From Astropecten irregularis (Eukaryota; Echinodermata; Asteroidea; Paxillosida; Astropectinidae), in NCBI GenBank assembly GCA_963971285.1, contig OZ020246.1, positions 17,963,217-18,027,216 on the forward strand: a DNA stretch of 64,000 bases, written 5' to 3'. The notes below the pieces were generated by a model that saw only the letters and a list, made by a program, of their open reading frames with translations, was not told where the DNA came from and searched no databases. The number at the start of each line of letters is the position of its first letter. The first letter of the stretch is position 1. Below, in pieces: positions 16,401 through 28,400 of the stretch. A program made the translations under genes and the position numbers.

Positions 16401-18380
16401 TCATCACGATAGGGTAATCCCCGTTAATGAACCCAAAGACAAAATGACATCCAGACCAACACACACGGAGAAGACAGCAACAGCTCGGCCTGGCAGTATG
16501 ACCAGGAAAACACAAGCAGCCCTCCTTGCAGGAGTCGTCAAAAGGAAAAGGTTAACACCCTCCAAAATTAATCTCATTTAATCCTTTTTATCTCTCCCTT
16601 TTCATTTCTCAATCTTTTCTTTCGAACGCCTTTATCCTAGCACACCTCCCTACCACATTTAACCACACATTGTTTTTTGTGTGGTATCATGCCTACCACA
16701 ATACACTGCAGTGTGGTTTGTGTGGCAATGGGTGGTCTATGGTCCAGTTCCCCTGTGGTGACTGTGGTAATGTGTGGTATGCAGCTCTTGTCTTGTGTGG
16801 TAGGTGGAGAGTGTTAGGGTTAAGGAAGTTCTTTATCATTTGTAGGTAAGAAAACTGCTGATAACTTGATGATCCATGGGGTACCGTGACCTAGTGGTCT
16901 GGCGTGTTGAACTCGAGGTCTTGTGGTCAATCTACAGATTGTGGGTTCGAATCCAGCCATGGGCTAGTGGTGCTTGTGTCCTCTGGCAAGACGCTTTGTC
17001 ACATTTTGCTCCTCTTCACCCAGGTGTAAATGGGTACATGTGAGGGTAGAGATGGTTTGGTTAGCCCGTGTGTGCTTTGCAGGCAGCCAGTGGGCTGTAT
17101 ACTCCCCAGGGAGTTGAGATGGTTTCATGAATGTAAATGGGGCCCGATAACCAGGGATAATAATACATGTAAGCGCTTTGAGTAGTATGTAACTAGATAT
17201 AACGCTATGCAAGTATTTGTTTATTGTTATAATTATTAGCCCAGCCTTCAGTGAGACCCTGAACACAGAATACATCAATGCTTGGTTGCAGGGCCTGCTC
17301 TAACTCAGACCTTGAATTTAACTGAGGCCATTGCCTTCGTTGCCCTTGTTCTTGGCCTTCGTGCCCCCTTCAAATGTTTCCATAGACATTATGATTTTCC
17401 AATGGAAGTACCACTTGCAATGGAAAAGTGGCTTTGCCCTTTTCAGAACCAAATTCAAGGCCTGCTCTAACTTCATGTTTGTGACTAGCCATTCAATGAT
17501 TACTAGCCCAACCACTTATATACATGTACATTCAGATACCACAACACAGTGTCTAAGTTGCTTGATGTGGAGGACTAACAAGCCCAGAGTGCTCTTGCTT
17601 GGTGATTGCACACCAGGCTTGTGTCTGAATGGAGCACTGATGAAAATTTTGTCTTTGGTTAATACTTACCCAGTACTCACCCTGTAATCAGAATCTTTCT
17701 CACACATATCTTTTTAGGACAGCCTAGAGCTAACTGGTCAGAAAAACCAGGGTTCTTCTGAACCATATCTTCTCTTACTTTGTGCTAACCCACGCCTCTG
17801 ATTTTCTTCTCTTTGTCTTCTTGTTCTTTAACCTCCACCGATGAGCTGAGGCTCACAAATGTCCTTGTGGGCACTAGTCAACATAAGGAGACTGGAGGAC
17901 ATTGTTGCCAATGTGGTACCACATTATTACTACCTTTTGACAAGAGGTCATGCCTTTTCACAGGTTCAAGATGTTCTGTAGGTTAGACTACATCCAGTGT
18001 GATGCCCACCTTGTTACGTATTCTGTCTGTCCTTGATTCCCCTCAGAAGCGACTCGGACGACAGAAATGGAGAGAAGAAAACAAAGTCTGCGTCATCTCC
18101 ATCTTCCTCTTCCCAAAATGGTCCGGACTGTCCTCCGGACACCCCAAGTGAAGTCCAGTCCCAGGCTACTACAAGTACTCCTGCAGCTCTCAGCAGCACC
18201 GCCGAGCGACCACTGCTAAATGATGGTGATAAAGCCCAAGTGGTCAGCATCCTACCAGGACTCGGTTTCTATAGCAACAGCAGCGACTCGGATTCGTCAA
18301 GTAGTGACACGGATGTGGACTTGTTGAACTCTGTTGTCCATCGGCAATCGAAAAAGAAAAGTCACGCATCTTGTAATTGA
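13401..18380 (+). CDS. PSME3IP1: PSME3-interacting protein (FAM192A/NIP30/PIP30)
   Basis: Five exons in one frame: 13401-13515, 14477-14575, 15447-15577, 16408-16550 and 18047-18380 (TGA), about 273 residues (human 254). The N-terminal half has the family hallmark: [54 protein letters not shown] and FLDEV. Then come a basic segment ([16 protein letters not shown]) and a Ser/Asp-rich C terminus ([21 protein letters not shown]) equivalent to the human ILPGLGAYSGSSDSESSSD region. The vertebrate protein is nuclear and binds the proteasome activator PA28-gamma (PSME3) through its phosphorylated C-terminal part. Introns 1, 2 and 4 are GT-AG. Intron 3 fits only as an AT-AC minor-class intron (see separate entry). 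RSPRY1 is the upstream neighbour, as in human, but here the two genes share orientation. Confidence 0.93.
13640..13706. repeat. Dispersed repeat copy (pair with 35740-35825)
   Basis: The segment with CTTACCTAAATATA and TTCGTGGTGTCCTCTT recurs in reverse complement at 35740-35825. It lies in intron 1 of PSME3IP1, next to a fold-back element. Confidence 0.6.
13708..13971. repeat. Fold-back MITE, about 260 bp
   Basis: It begins GGGGCCAATTTCATAAAACTG and ends CAGTTTTATGAAATAAGTCCC. The outer arms pair and include GCTTAGCA motifs. It is longer than the 3515 copy but has the same type of ends. It lies in intron 1 of PSME3IP1. Confidence 0.65.
14221..14392. repeat. Fold-back pair of tRNA(Thr)-like repeats
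   Basis: Two partial copies of the tRNA-like element face each other. The left arm (GTGAACAAAGAAAAATTGAC, CCAGCGATCTCCGGAATACC) is the reverse complement of the right arm (GGTATTCCTGAGATCGCTGG, GTCAATTTTTCTTTGTTCAC). The arms cover about 75 bp around a short unpaired centre, so RNA from intron 1 of PSME3IP1 could form a long hairpin. Confidence 0.8.
14586..15096 (+). repeat. Element with telomere-like CCCTAACCCT end, interrupted copy
   Basis: The left end (CTAACCCTAACCCTCTACGC, ACCACACA motifs) at 14590-14690 and the right part (ATCATAAACCACA through GTGGTAAACTGTGGTATGC) at 14970-15096 match the two halves of the compact copy at 50082-50268. The roughly 280 bp in between is probably a later insertion. 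It lies in intron 2 of PSME3IP1. Confidence 0.6.
15091..15244. repeat. Fold-back MITE
   Basis: It begins CTGGGTTGGATTTCACAAAG and ends TTCATGAAATTGATCCCAGG. The arms pair through GAGATTAATCTTA / TTGAGATCAATCTTAG. It abuts the right end of the telomere-like element in intron 2 of PSME3IP1. Confidence 0.75.
15775..15925 (+). repeat. tRNA(Thr)-like repeat copy, 5' truncated
   Basis: It holds the 3' half of the tRNA-like core (GGTATTCAGGAGGTCGCCGG, TTCGAATCCCGCTCCAGTC) plus the tail TTTTTCTTTGTTCACTTTTC and CAGTTTCCCTTGTGGTTATT. It lies inside the U12-type intron of PSME3IP1. Confidence 0.8.
15926..16085 (-). repeat. tRNA(Thr)-like repeat copy, reverse orientation
   Basis: This is the reverse complement of the same element: GTGAACAAATTGACTGGAG, then the inverted B box (GATTCAAACCAGC), then AACTGAGCTATCCAGCCC, the inverted A-box arm. 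With the preceding copy it forms an inverted pair in the U12-type intron. Confidence 0.75.
16125..16222. repeat. Short inverted repeat, GATCTTTCTCAAAGGCTA type
   Basis: ATGATCTTTCTCAAAGGCTA near 16132 is repeated directly near 16180 and inverted at about 16200-16218 (TAGCCTTTGAGGAAGATCAT). A related GCAGGATCTTTCTCAAAGG occurs near 51048. It is a fold-back fragment of a dispersed repeat. Confidence 0.6.
16632..16822 (-). repeat. Element with telomere-like ends, reverse copy
   Basis: In reverse complement it reads TTAACCCTAACACTCTCCAC, then ACCACACA-rich sequence, then AATGTGTGGTTAAATGTGGT near the other end. This follows the same order as the 50082 copy. It lies in intron 4 of PSME3IP1. Confidence 0.7.
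16870..17240 (+). repeat. Second tRNA-related SINE family, near full length
   Basis: A tRNA-like head (GACCTAGTGGTCTGGCGTG, B box GTGGGTTCGAATCC) is followed by a body with CCTCTGGCAAGACGCTTTGT and CACCCAGGTGTAAATGGGTA. That body type recurs in SINEs of several marine invertebrates. It ends in an AT-rich tail. A 5'-truncated relative occurs at 22650-22765. It lies in intron 4 of PSME3IP1. Assignment to a named superfamily was not tested. Confidence 0.75.
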
Positions 18381-19250
18381 TGGGCGGAATGAACACTTTG
18401 CTTGAACTGCTGTTTTAGTGATTGAGAGTGAATTTCTAAATAGGGAAGTGCCCCTTGCTGTATGCCTAGGCCTTGGACTTTATTCACAGAAACACCCAGT
18501 CACTGCTTCGAATGCTCCATTTAAGACCTGGTAGAGCGATCATTTTTCTATTAATGTGTGCCCGGAACATGGCAGAAACTGTAGGCAATTCTGCTTTTAC
18601 CTCAAGTATCTTTTGCAGGTTACCAAGGAATTTTTGGCTTGTACAACATGCACATTTTCCCCTTATAACCAACCGTTTCTTTACCAGCAGGGTTAACGTA
18701 AAATATACAGTGTTCTTCTACAGAAGTCGGAACATGCTGGCAAAAAATTGCAATAACTCGTCTGGTTCCTAAAAGAGCTTTTGTTCTTGGCAGACTTTAT
18801 TCACATACATAACATATCCTGCAGTTATCGGTTTTCGCTCCGAAAGCGGGAAAGTTTCTCAAAAATGGAAACGAAATGGAATATCAGAAAATCACTCCTC
18901 TAACCTTTCAACAGGACACTTTCAGATAATTATCTGTAAAAATCCTCGAAGTTCAAGTCTTTTCTTTGAAAATATTGTCCGTCATTTACAGGGACATCAA
19001 TTCCGCTATGTAAACGCGACGTCATGTGTTTTCACCCCCTTGGCTGAGTGGCAAAGTTTATTGTCATCGGGGTAGCTATGGCGCACCAAGTCACTCAAAA
19101 ACGATTCTTCTTACTGGGTCAATTGAGTTTGTTATAAAACAGTATTGATTCCAAAATTTGTGAATTATAGATAATTTATCAACAATATCATGCATGACAT
19201 ATTTAATGGCAATTCATTGTATTTGTGTTATGTTCTTACATTAAAACATG

Positions 19251-19256
19251 AATAAA
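19251..19256 (+). terminator. Possible polyadenylation signal of PSME3IP1
   Basis: AATAAA lies about 870 bp after the PSME3IP1 stop in an AT-rich stretch. Its use is unproven. Confidence 0.3.
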
Positions 19257-20964
19257 TGAATTAAATTTAATTTTTTATCTTGATGCGAAATATTATCAGA
19301 GCATTTTTTATAATATCTGGCATCATTATGAGAGGCCTAAACATGGATACATCAGCTTATCAAAGTTTAAAGTTAAAAGGAGAAAAACAAAACACTGTCA
19401 CTCCGATTTGAGAAAGACTTTAACACTTTTGTCTCATTGGCATGCCATAAAAACCCAGATTGCAACAGGGTCACATCACCTGCCGTCTGACATCGGAAAA
19501 ATGAAAGTTGCTTGAGCAGACGACAGTTAAGTTTGGAATATTTGACCACAGATTGTGTCTTTTATTAGAAACGTTAGAACATTAGCCTTAAAATGCATTT
19601 GTAATATACACCCAAAATCACATAGTTTTTAACTTTTGAGTATCACTCAGGACTGGAAACTTTATTCTCAACATCCCGAATGTCGGAGATAGCCCTGAGT
19701 GTAGTCATCACTTCAGGGATATTGATCACAAAGAATCTCGCACGATCTCGCAGTAAACGGGAGTCGAATTTGGGGAGCGAAAACACATGTCGGGTGAGAA
19801 CACATGACCGGACGATAATGAATGGTAAACTTTTAATATATTCGTGCTTCCACAGTGCGGAGCATAGTGCCTTATTTTATTTGCTAGTGCAAGCACAGAA
19901 TCTTGTAATTCCTTCAGTTTGCAGTGCCATGGAATTTAGTCTGTGGTCTTTCATAATTTTGTCTCAGCCAATGTGGCCTGTCTGTGCTGGTTATGAGTGA
20001 ACTATTGATGTATTTGATCGCCCACTCCAAGTCCTCCAAACTCTGCCCCAAAATTGGACTGTTAAACATTTAGACCCAACAGCAGTAAACAAATTTAAAA
20101 TAAAAACAATTGAAGCTTATGTATTGGTTTGGGGGTTCATGTTTCTCTGTTGTTTTATTCATTGACATGCTTAATCTGTGAAGATAGTGATTTCTTATGA
20201 CCTAAGATCATCCAGAAATCGAAAGAAAATAACTGTAATTTATTATTTTCCATAAAATGTCTCGACAGGATTATTCAAGAAATACACTGAAATCATCCAC
20301 TGGTATTACTTCAATGAAATCATTTTCCCAATTGCTCAAAATTATTCTACAAATCGCCGTAGAGGAATAACAAATATGGATTTTTTGGTCAGCTAATAGT
20401 AATATAAAAATTGCATCAAAATAGTTTCTCAATTTTTAATATTATTCTCCATTCCTTTATTTTCATCTCACCTGAATTACCGGTATAGATTATAAAATTT
20501 AGTTTTTTTATTTTCTGGCCTTGTCCAAGTTATTGCCCTAGTTGCTTTGATATACAAATAATAACAAATAATTTTTTGTTTCGAAAATTTATAAATAATT
20601 CTGAGATGACCTAAAATTGATGTGTGCTGCTATGCAAATGCATAATTATACATAAGTATAGGTCCTGAATATTCTATGAAGTTAATAATTAAGAAAGTAA
20701 TATGAATATTTATGAGCACCAGTGACTGTGAATTAGAAACAGTCTTGAGCAGCTAATTAAGCTGTGAATTCAATTTATTCTTTAGAGTTAACCTCGGGCC
20801 CTCCTAACTGACTCTAAGCATTACATATTTCAGGTCATTTTGGGGGGTTGACGAGCAGTTTAGAAGTTGATTACTTTAAATTTATTTTTTAGTGAACAAT
20901 GCATGCTTTGCAATTGGTTCATTCAAAAAATTTAATTTAAAGGTAATATACCTTTATATCTTAA

Positions 20965-21142
20965 GGCCTTTGCACATGAGAGCTATTTGCTGAGCAAAAA
21001 ATCTCTCGAGGCCGTTAGCTCAGCCCTTACCTCATGTGCGCGGTCAGTTTTTGGTGAGATTTCTGCCTCTTGAGGTTGTGCGACCAAAATCAAACATGTT
21101 AGATTTTTTGCTCAGCAGATATCTCTCGTGTGCGGCGCCGAC
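20965..21142. repeat. Fold-back MITE
   Basis: GCACATGAGAGCTATTTGCT, GAGCAAAAAATCTCTCGAGG on the left pairs with AGATTTTTTGCTCAGCAGAT, ATCTCTCGTGTGC on the right. The outer GGCC/GGCG ends also pair. It differs in sequence from the GAAATTGGCC family. Confidence 0.8.
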
Positions 21143-22474
21143 CTTTACGATGTTGTATCATACACTACAATATTAACACATTCAGCCGTCCCCAATAAAA
21201 TTTTTAGAATAATGTGAGACGGCAGTTTACTTGAATTTAGACGAAATATTTTCTCTTTAAAATTGTTATTAAAATGAAATACATACACTGGCTGAAGAGT
21301 GGCTGTTGACCTTCAAAAGCTACATAAAACAACGTGATACTCGTACAGTTTGAAACAACATAATTTAACTTGCCTAGATTTTTGTTGACTTAATATCTTA
21401 AATCAGGCACATTTTCAAAATAATATATTATTTGTTTACGTACCTATAACCTAAAGGACTGTACAAGTTTGGCAAAATAGGAAAGGAACTGCACTTTAAA
21501 AAAACAATAGGAAGTTTGTCTCACATGGAAAGACTATCAAATTGAATGAAAGTGGCTGTCAAAACTGACCTTTTGAGATCAGTAGAGGGCAGCATTACAA
21601 AAAGTGATCACGTAAAGTTATGACATAATTGAAATTTAAGAAATCATTTGTAGCAAAAAATATACATTGCAGATACAAAGAATTCTGGAAAGAATACTTG
21701 GAATGATTCAAGTATTTCAATTGATGAAAATTGTTTTTCTAGATTTGAATTGTTATACAGGGGATGTACATATTCCAATACATTTAAATATATATATTTT
21801 TACATAAATTGATCGTGTGGAGTTTTCTAGATATGTACATTTATAATGAAAAAAATTACACATGCATTCATAAATTTTGCACAGTTGTTTATTCATAAAT
21901 CATGAATAATCTCACTAATATAGATTTTTAGATTCTTTAAAAATATTTTAAATTTTGTGAATTTACAATCTCATTGACATACCACTGGATTGATAATGAT
22001 CAATGCATGGTGACAATAGAACATTCACAGGTGTACATCATTTTGAAAATGAATTGTCATCAACCATCAATACAAAAAAATTACATTTTTTCCATTAAAA
22101 AATTGCATATGAATTTGGCATGTGTTTAGAAATGCCTTTGAATGATGATAGTCGCAATAAAAAATTGCCAGGTTTAGGGGGAAAAGAAAAACAGCCCCCC
22201 AATCAGGAATTTAATCATGATCCAAACAGAAACAAAGAACGAAGAATAAGATGTTCAATGATGTTTAATAATCACTTAACATTTGAAGAGAGAAATTTAC
22301 GGGTTTCTCAATCCACCTCAAAATCTTTTCAATTTTGCCATTTGGGTTGAACATTCTTGACCTCAAAGGGAATGAAAATTTGATTTTAAGACATCAGTGA
22401 GTAAATAAAAAAACAACAAACAAATCAACAAAAATCATGGATGTGAAGGAAGATGGCACGATGTGATGTTGCCG

Positions 22475-25400
22475 TTAGCAGCAGCCGTTTTTCTTGCCTG
22501 TAATAGCCCTGTGCCTACGGAGGTTGACGGTATCTGCTGAATTGTAGGGCATCACTGACTCTGGAGGTAACCTTTCACCTGAATAACAAAAAGACAAAAA
22601 TATACTAGACGTGCTATTGGTGAATGAAATAAATCACTGCACAATGAATGTGAGTAAACATGTTCCTGTGAGGGTTGAGATGGCTTTGTGCTTAGACTTT
22701 GTGCCCTTTACAGCAGCCTATAGTATACTCCCCGTGGAGTTGAATATGACCTTCCTGGTTCATGAATGCTTTGATTTCCCCCTATACAGCTATAACTGAA
22801 ACTCACAACTGCAGGCTTCAACGTCTATTATGCTATTACATTGTACCAAAAAAGTCTTTTGCAAAGTTGCTGCCATTCGGTTCTTTGTGCTATAATACAC
22901 AACACTCCGGTGTACATTTATTTAGTTCTGAAACCAAAATCTAAATTGAGTCGGCCTTTAGTTGCTCCCAAGTCCTAATATAACTTTGGCGCAACGCTGA
23001 AATGCCTATCTGAAGCGGGTGTTAAGCTGTATGAGGCCACCAACAAACATTACAGTATCTGCAACATCAGTGGACTTTGTCATTACTCTATTATATCTAG
23101 ATTATATTGGAAACTGAATCTGCAATTGCATAATCCCGGTAATGCTTGCGCATCCTGTCTGTTCCAAGCCAAACTTCATGAACAGAGGTAGGAATTTGTG
23201 TTTTATTTCTTATGATCATTCATTTGTATTAAGATTACTCAAATTTGTGTGGATTTGCAGTGCCCAAATTCTCTGATAAAAAAAACCTATCCATCACATT
23301 CATGTCTGCTTATGTAAGCATTGTCTTACACATTAATATTAGTAGTAATTGGCCACAACTCTTTACCTGGGAACAATTTGACTTCATTATATTGATACTG
23401 TAGTCAATTCATTCAATTATCTTTCGTAATAGTTTCATAGATGTGATAACCAAACAGGCTTAGACATACACACTGTACACATGTACATGTAAAGGATATT
23501 TTAATTAAGCACGCCTGTACTTTTCACATTATTCACATTAAAAAATTACATTTTCAGCAGTACTTTAAACTTTGTGAAAAAAAGCTATAAAGGCTTAGGA
23601 TTCCTTTTTGTTTATTTTCTTTCAGGTTTTCGGGCAGTGATGAAGACTAGAAGTTCAGCTTTGAGTTGATTAACTGCAACTAAACATTGATAATAGATGT
23701 GTAATTCTTCTGTGAAGACACCTTTCTGCTTGGGTCCATTGTTTGTTTGTTTGTTTGTTTTTTATCTCCGGCGCAAAAATAGAAAAGTCAGCTGCTTTAG
23801 TGGTAAATATTACACGGCAGGTTTTGATTGAACAAGAGTCTAGAATTCACCTGGAGAAGTTTGTGGTCTCCTGACTGACTGATTATTGAAAACAATTGTT
23901 TTTCCCATATACCGGTACATGTACTGCAAGTTTCTGGCCAGACTTTGAACGATTCTTCATCATGAGCGATCCAGTTAAATTCATCATTTGGGCATGTCCT
24001 CGTACTTGTTCTTCAGCTCTCTTGAAGTGCCTGAGTGGCCTTCCGGGGGCTAAGGTCTTCTTTGAAATGTATTCCACTGCCTTCTTTGCTGGTCCAGATC
24101 GTCTAGATCCAACTTCTCCAGCTGTCGAGCTTCCTGTTACGACTTCCACTAGTGATGCTCATCAGAATGACCAAGGATGTACCTTCCCAGATTCAAACTT
24201 CAAGTACGAGTGGATTAAAGAGATCATGGAAGGGGATTATCCTGATAAGAGTGTTGTCATGTCCAAGGAGATAGCATACTGTCTGAATTACAGGTATGAC
24301 AGTATTCCAGAGGGCTACCGTCATGTCTTCCTGCTGAGGCATCCCTGCAAAGTCTTCCCATCTTGGAGGAAACTCACCCATCAGGTCCTGGTAAAAATTC
24401 TTGAATTGCAAGGCCAGATCCCCGATTCCCTCGATAATTTTTGCCTTTGACCAGACACCTCCACAGATATTTCCTCCTGGGAAGGCTTACAAGGAAGCTT
24501 ATGACTTATATCAGTACGTCAAAGAGAAGAAACTTGACGAAGATCCAATCATCATTGATGCAGATGATCTAGTTGAAGACCCGGCTGCCATCATGTCAGC
24601 TCTATGCTCTAAACTCCAAGTCCCGTACAGCGACGCTCTCCTCACTTGGGACAAAGGGACCGAAATTGTAGACACATGGAGCCTTAGTATCACAAACAAA
24701 ATGTTCGCAAAAAATGATAAGGGCTTTGAAAATTTCCGCAACAACACCTGTTTCAAGAAACAGGCATCTGACAAGCAAGCTGCAACCAGCGTCTGGGAAG
24801 GGAACATCACCCCAGATATCAAGCCTGCCATTGAATTCAGTATGCCGTTCTACCTCAAGATGTACCAGCAACGTCTGAAGGGAAGCAGCACTAAAGAGTG
24901 AACAAGGCTTGTCAGACAGGTCAAGAACAGTGAAATTTAGACTCCTGATTCACTGACATAGAACCTTGGAGTTACCATCCTTGGCTTGACTAAAATAAAA
25001 AAATGGCTACCAGCTTAATACTCAATACATTGAACAGTTGGAGCTGAGCTCCCTTAAAAAACCCAGAACATGTTTTCTCGGATTTAGTAGAAAATAGGAT
25101 AACTACCCATTCAACCGACTAGAGAAGCAATTCTTACTCTGATATATGCTCAATTGATTGTATTATTGATTTATGTCAGTTTCTTTATCTTTCTTGTTCT
25201 AAATTTATTTTGTTTTGATTTGCATAACCATGAAAATGTAGATTCAATTTTGAACCCTATTTTGTAAATTTTGTAGTCCTAAATTATAATAATACAATTT
25301 AATATCAGTTGAGTATTTACTATATTGTCATTAATGTTAAACTCATTAACAACTTTGGTCAGCTGAATTTCGATGTTAGTCTACCCTATACAGATTTAGT

Positions 25401-28400
25401 CTTGTCTTGTTTACAAGACAGACAAACCCCGATAATGTTTGCCTAATTATTCCTCCTAAATTTTGCTCACAATATCATTAACAGTAAAAAGAAATGAGAG
25501 AGAATTGAAGGAATGCAAAAATTTGCTTTAAAAAAGTGTTAAAAAAATATTCTGAGGGTTGAAAAAGCAAAAGAATGAAATCAAATTGACTTTATCAATT
25601 TATTTCATACAATTATATTTCATATTTCATACAAGGTGGTCAGGCATCTGGATTGTTATAAAGGGGTCAAGCAATGCAGGCCAAAGCTTTTAAGAAATAC
25701 ATAGCATTAGCTTTTAAGAAATCCATAGCTTTTAAGAAATCCCTGTATTGATGTTACAAATGAATAGTTTAGCGTAGATTGCTGCATTTAAGCACAAAAA
25801 TATAATTTGCATATCAAATTTTGCAAAATAAAACAGATAAATTGACGGATTCTATGACATCCGTCACTACAGACAAAAAAAGTGAGTTAATTCTGAGTGT
25901 TTTTAACTCCAACTTGTCATAGAGAACAAAGGAATTAGGGTCTTGTACTGGTTGTTGTGGCCTCAAATTTAATCCCTTGGCTCAAGTACAAGGCACTTAA
26001 CAACTGATTTTTACCTACTTAAATTACTTTTAAAAGCAGATCGAAAAAATTTAACATTCATCATGAAGCCCTGTATTCATTACTGAGTAATCACAAAAGT
26101 TGAAAGCTTGCCAGATTGAAGTCTGTCTCTTCTTGTTGGTTTTAAAGTTTTATTCTGTAAGTTACAGAAGAAAGTCTGATGTAAATCTTTTGGGTCACCC
26201 TTCACTCAAAGGCATTATACACAGAATTGTTAACGGTGACAGAACAGCTGCGGTCTGTTCATAATTTGATTTGTCATCCATGGAATGAAAACAAACCTGT
26301 GAATTTTTCAGCTCATGTAGAAAACAGTGGAAAACGCTCACGCTATTTTAACATTTATTCACCCCGAGATCAAAACTGTTTTCGTTCTTTGTTTAAATAC
26401 TAATTTCGGGATAAATACATTGTACACCATTTCAGCTTGAAATATTTTAACGGTATGTTTCTACCAGCACCATCTTCATATCCTGAAAGTTAAATACGTA
26501 AATCTGTGGAAATGTCTGTTTGGGTATGTTACCAATCCTGTACTGTACCTTAATCAGCAACTTACCCACCTTACAAAATCACAAATCTCTTACACAATCC
26601 ACCTGGATAAGTTTTAACTACTAGACCTGTGTGTTAAATAAGTATGTGTCTGCCATATTGGGATGTTACACCGTGTTGGATTTTCACGGATTCAACTTCA
26701 TAGCCCAAATGCTCAAAGGGACTGACAAAAAAGACAAAATATGGGATGTTTCAATATTCCGCACCCTCCCTCTTGAGAAAGAAATTGTACTCTGTACTCA
26801 CTGATCTTGATGAACAATTCTTTGATGTTGACTGCCGTTTTTGCGCTGGTCTCAATGAACACCGAGCCTATATCCTGAGCATAGTCCATAGCTGTCCTGG
26901 TTTCAACTTCCCGCAGGTCTACCATGTCGTTCTTATTCCCTGCTATCGCTATTACGATATTATCTGGCCCGTGTTGTTGTAACTCTCGTATCCAGTCTCT
27001 GACTTTGGTGTATGAGATCTAGAAATGATATGCAAAGAAAGAAGAGAAGAATGGGTAATAAAAACAGGCAAAATTGCTTGGAAGCAATATCATCAGATCA
27101 GTTGTCCTTCATGTCTGGTCATGGAGGTCCAAGTTCCTCAATGGTCTGGTTGACCGTTGGGGCACCACAGATACTCTGTGGACAACCTTTCTCCAACCTT
27201 CTCTGTTTTCTGCAATCCGAAGAGCCTCACTCAGACTGAGCCCTGTCCATTCTGTGGTGTTATTCTCCCATCTCGCTCTTGTTCTGTCTGCCTCAGACTG
27301 AGCCCTGTCCATTCTGTGATGTTATTCTCCCATCTTTTGTTCTGTCTGCCTCAGACCGAGCCCTGTCCATTCTTTGATGTTATTCTCACTATCTCTTGTT
27401 CTGCCTGCCTCAGACTGAGCCCTGTCCATTCTGTGATGTTATTCTCCCATCTCTTGTTCTGTCTGCCTCAGACTGAGCCCAGTCCATTCTGTGATGTTAT
27501 TCTCCTATCTTTTGTGTCTTTCTGCCTCAGACTGAGCCCTGTCCATTCTGTGATGTTATTCTCCCATCTCTTGTTCTGTCTGCCTCAGACTGAGCCCTGT
27601 CCATTCTTTGATGTTATTCTCACTATCTCTTGTTCTGCCTGCCTCAGACCGAGCCCTGTCCATTCTGTGATATTATTCTCCTATCTCTTATTCTGTCTGC
27701 CTCAGACTGAGCCCTGTCCATTCTGTGATGTTATTCTCCTATCTCGTTCTGTCTGCCTCAGACTGAGCCCTGTCCATTATGTGAGGTTATTCTCCCATCT
27801 CTTGTTCTGTCTGCCTCAGACTGAGCCCTGTCCATTATGTGATGTTATTCTCCCATCTCTTGTTCTGCCTGCCTCAGACCGAGCCCTGTCCATTCTGTGA
27901 TGTTATTCTCCCATCTCTTGTTCTGTCTGCCTCAGACTGAGCCCTGTCCATTCTGTGATGTTATTCTCCCATCTCTTGTTCTGTCTGCCTCAGACTGAGC
28001 CCTGTCCATTCTGTGATGTTATTCTCCCATCTCTTGTTCTGTCTGCCTCAGACTGAGCCCTGTCCATTCTGTGATGTTATTCTCCCATCTCTTGTTCTGC
28101 CTGCCTCAGATCAAGCCCTGTCCATTCTGTGATGTTATTCTCCCATCTCTTGTTCTGTCTGCCTCAGACTGAGCCCTGTCCATTCTGTGATGTTATTCTC
28201 CTATCTCTTGTTCTGTCTGCCTCAGACCGAGCCCTGTCCATTCTGTGATGTTATTCTCCCATCTCTTGTTCTGTCTGCCTCAGATTGAGCCCTGTCCATT
28301 CTGTGATGTTATTCTCCTATCTCTTGTGTCTTTCTGCCTCAGATCAAGCCCTGTCCATTCTGTGATGTTATACTCCCATCTCTTGTTCTGTCTGCCTCAG

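Larger units (their letters stand above)
15578..16407 (+). other. Minor-class (U12-type) AT-AC intron of PSME3IP1
   Basis: The 5' splice site reads ATATCCTTTT, an exact U12 AT-AC donor. Near the 3' end TTCCTTAAC (16386-16394) exactly matches the U12 branch-point consensus, and CATCAC ends the intron 13-14 nt after the branch adenosine. No good GT donor follows exon 3. Removing 15578-16407 joins exon 3 (phase 0) to exon 4 (16408) with an open frame and no stop, and yields the family's TxRPxxxxxKxxxAxLLAGxVK segment. Confidence 0.88.
18381..22474. other. Intergenic region between PSME3IP1 and the Rab gene
   Basis: The two genes converge here, so this region holds both 3' UTRs. An AATAAA lies at 19251-19256 and a fold-back at 20965-21142 (separate entries). 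The rest is AT-rich with scattered short repeats. The longest open frame (19680-20000) shows no recognisable protein. Confidence 0.5.
24902..26801. other. Remainder of the last Rab intron
   Basis: An AATAAA lies at 24994-24999 just after the nested gene. GCTTTTAAGAAAT repeats locally near 25686-25740. A diverged copy of the AAAGGTAGTATCATACTT element covers about 26290-26540 (GGTATGTTTCTACCAGCACC, then CATCTTCATATCCTG). No other coding sequence is seen. Confidence 0.5.
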
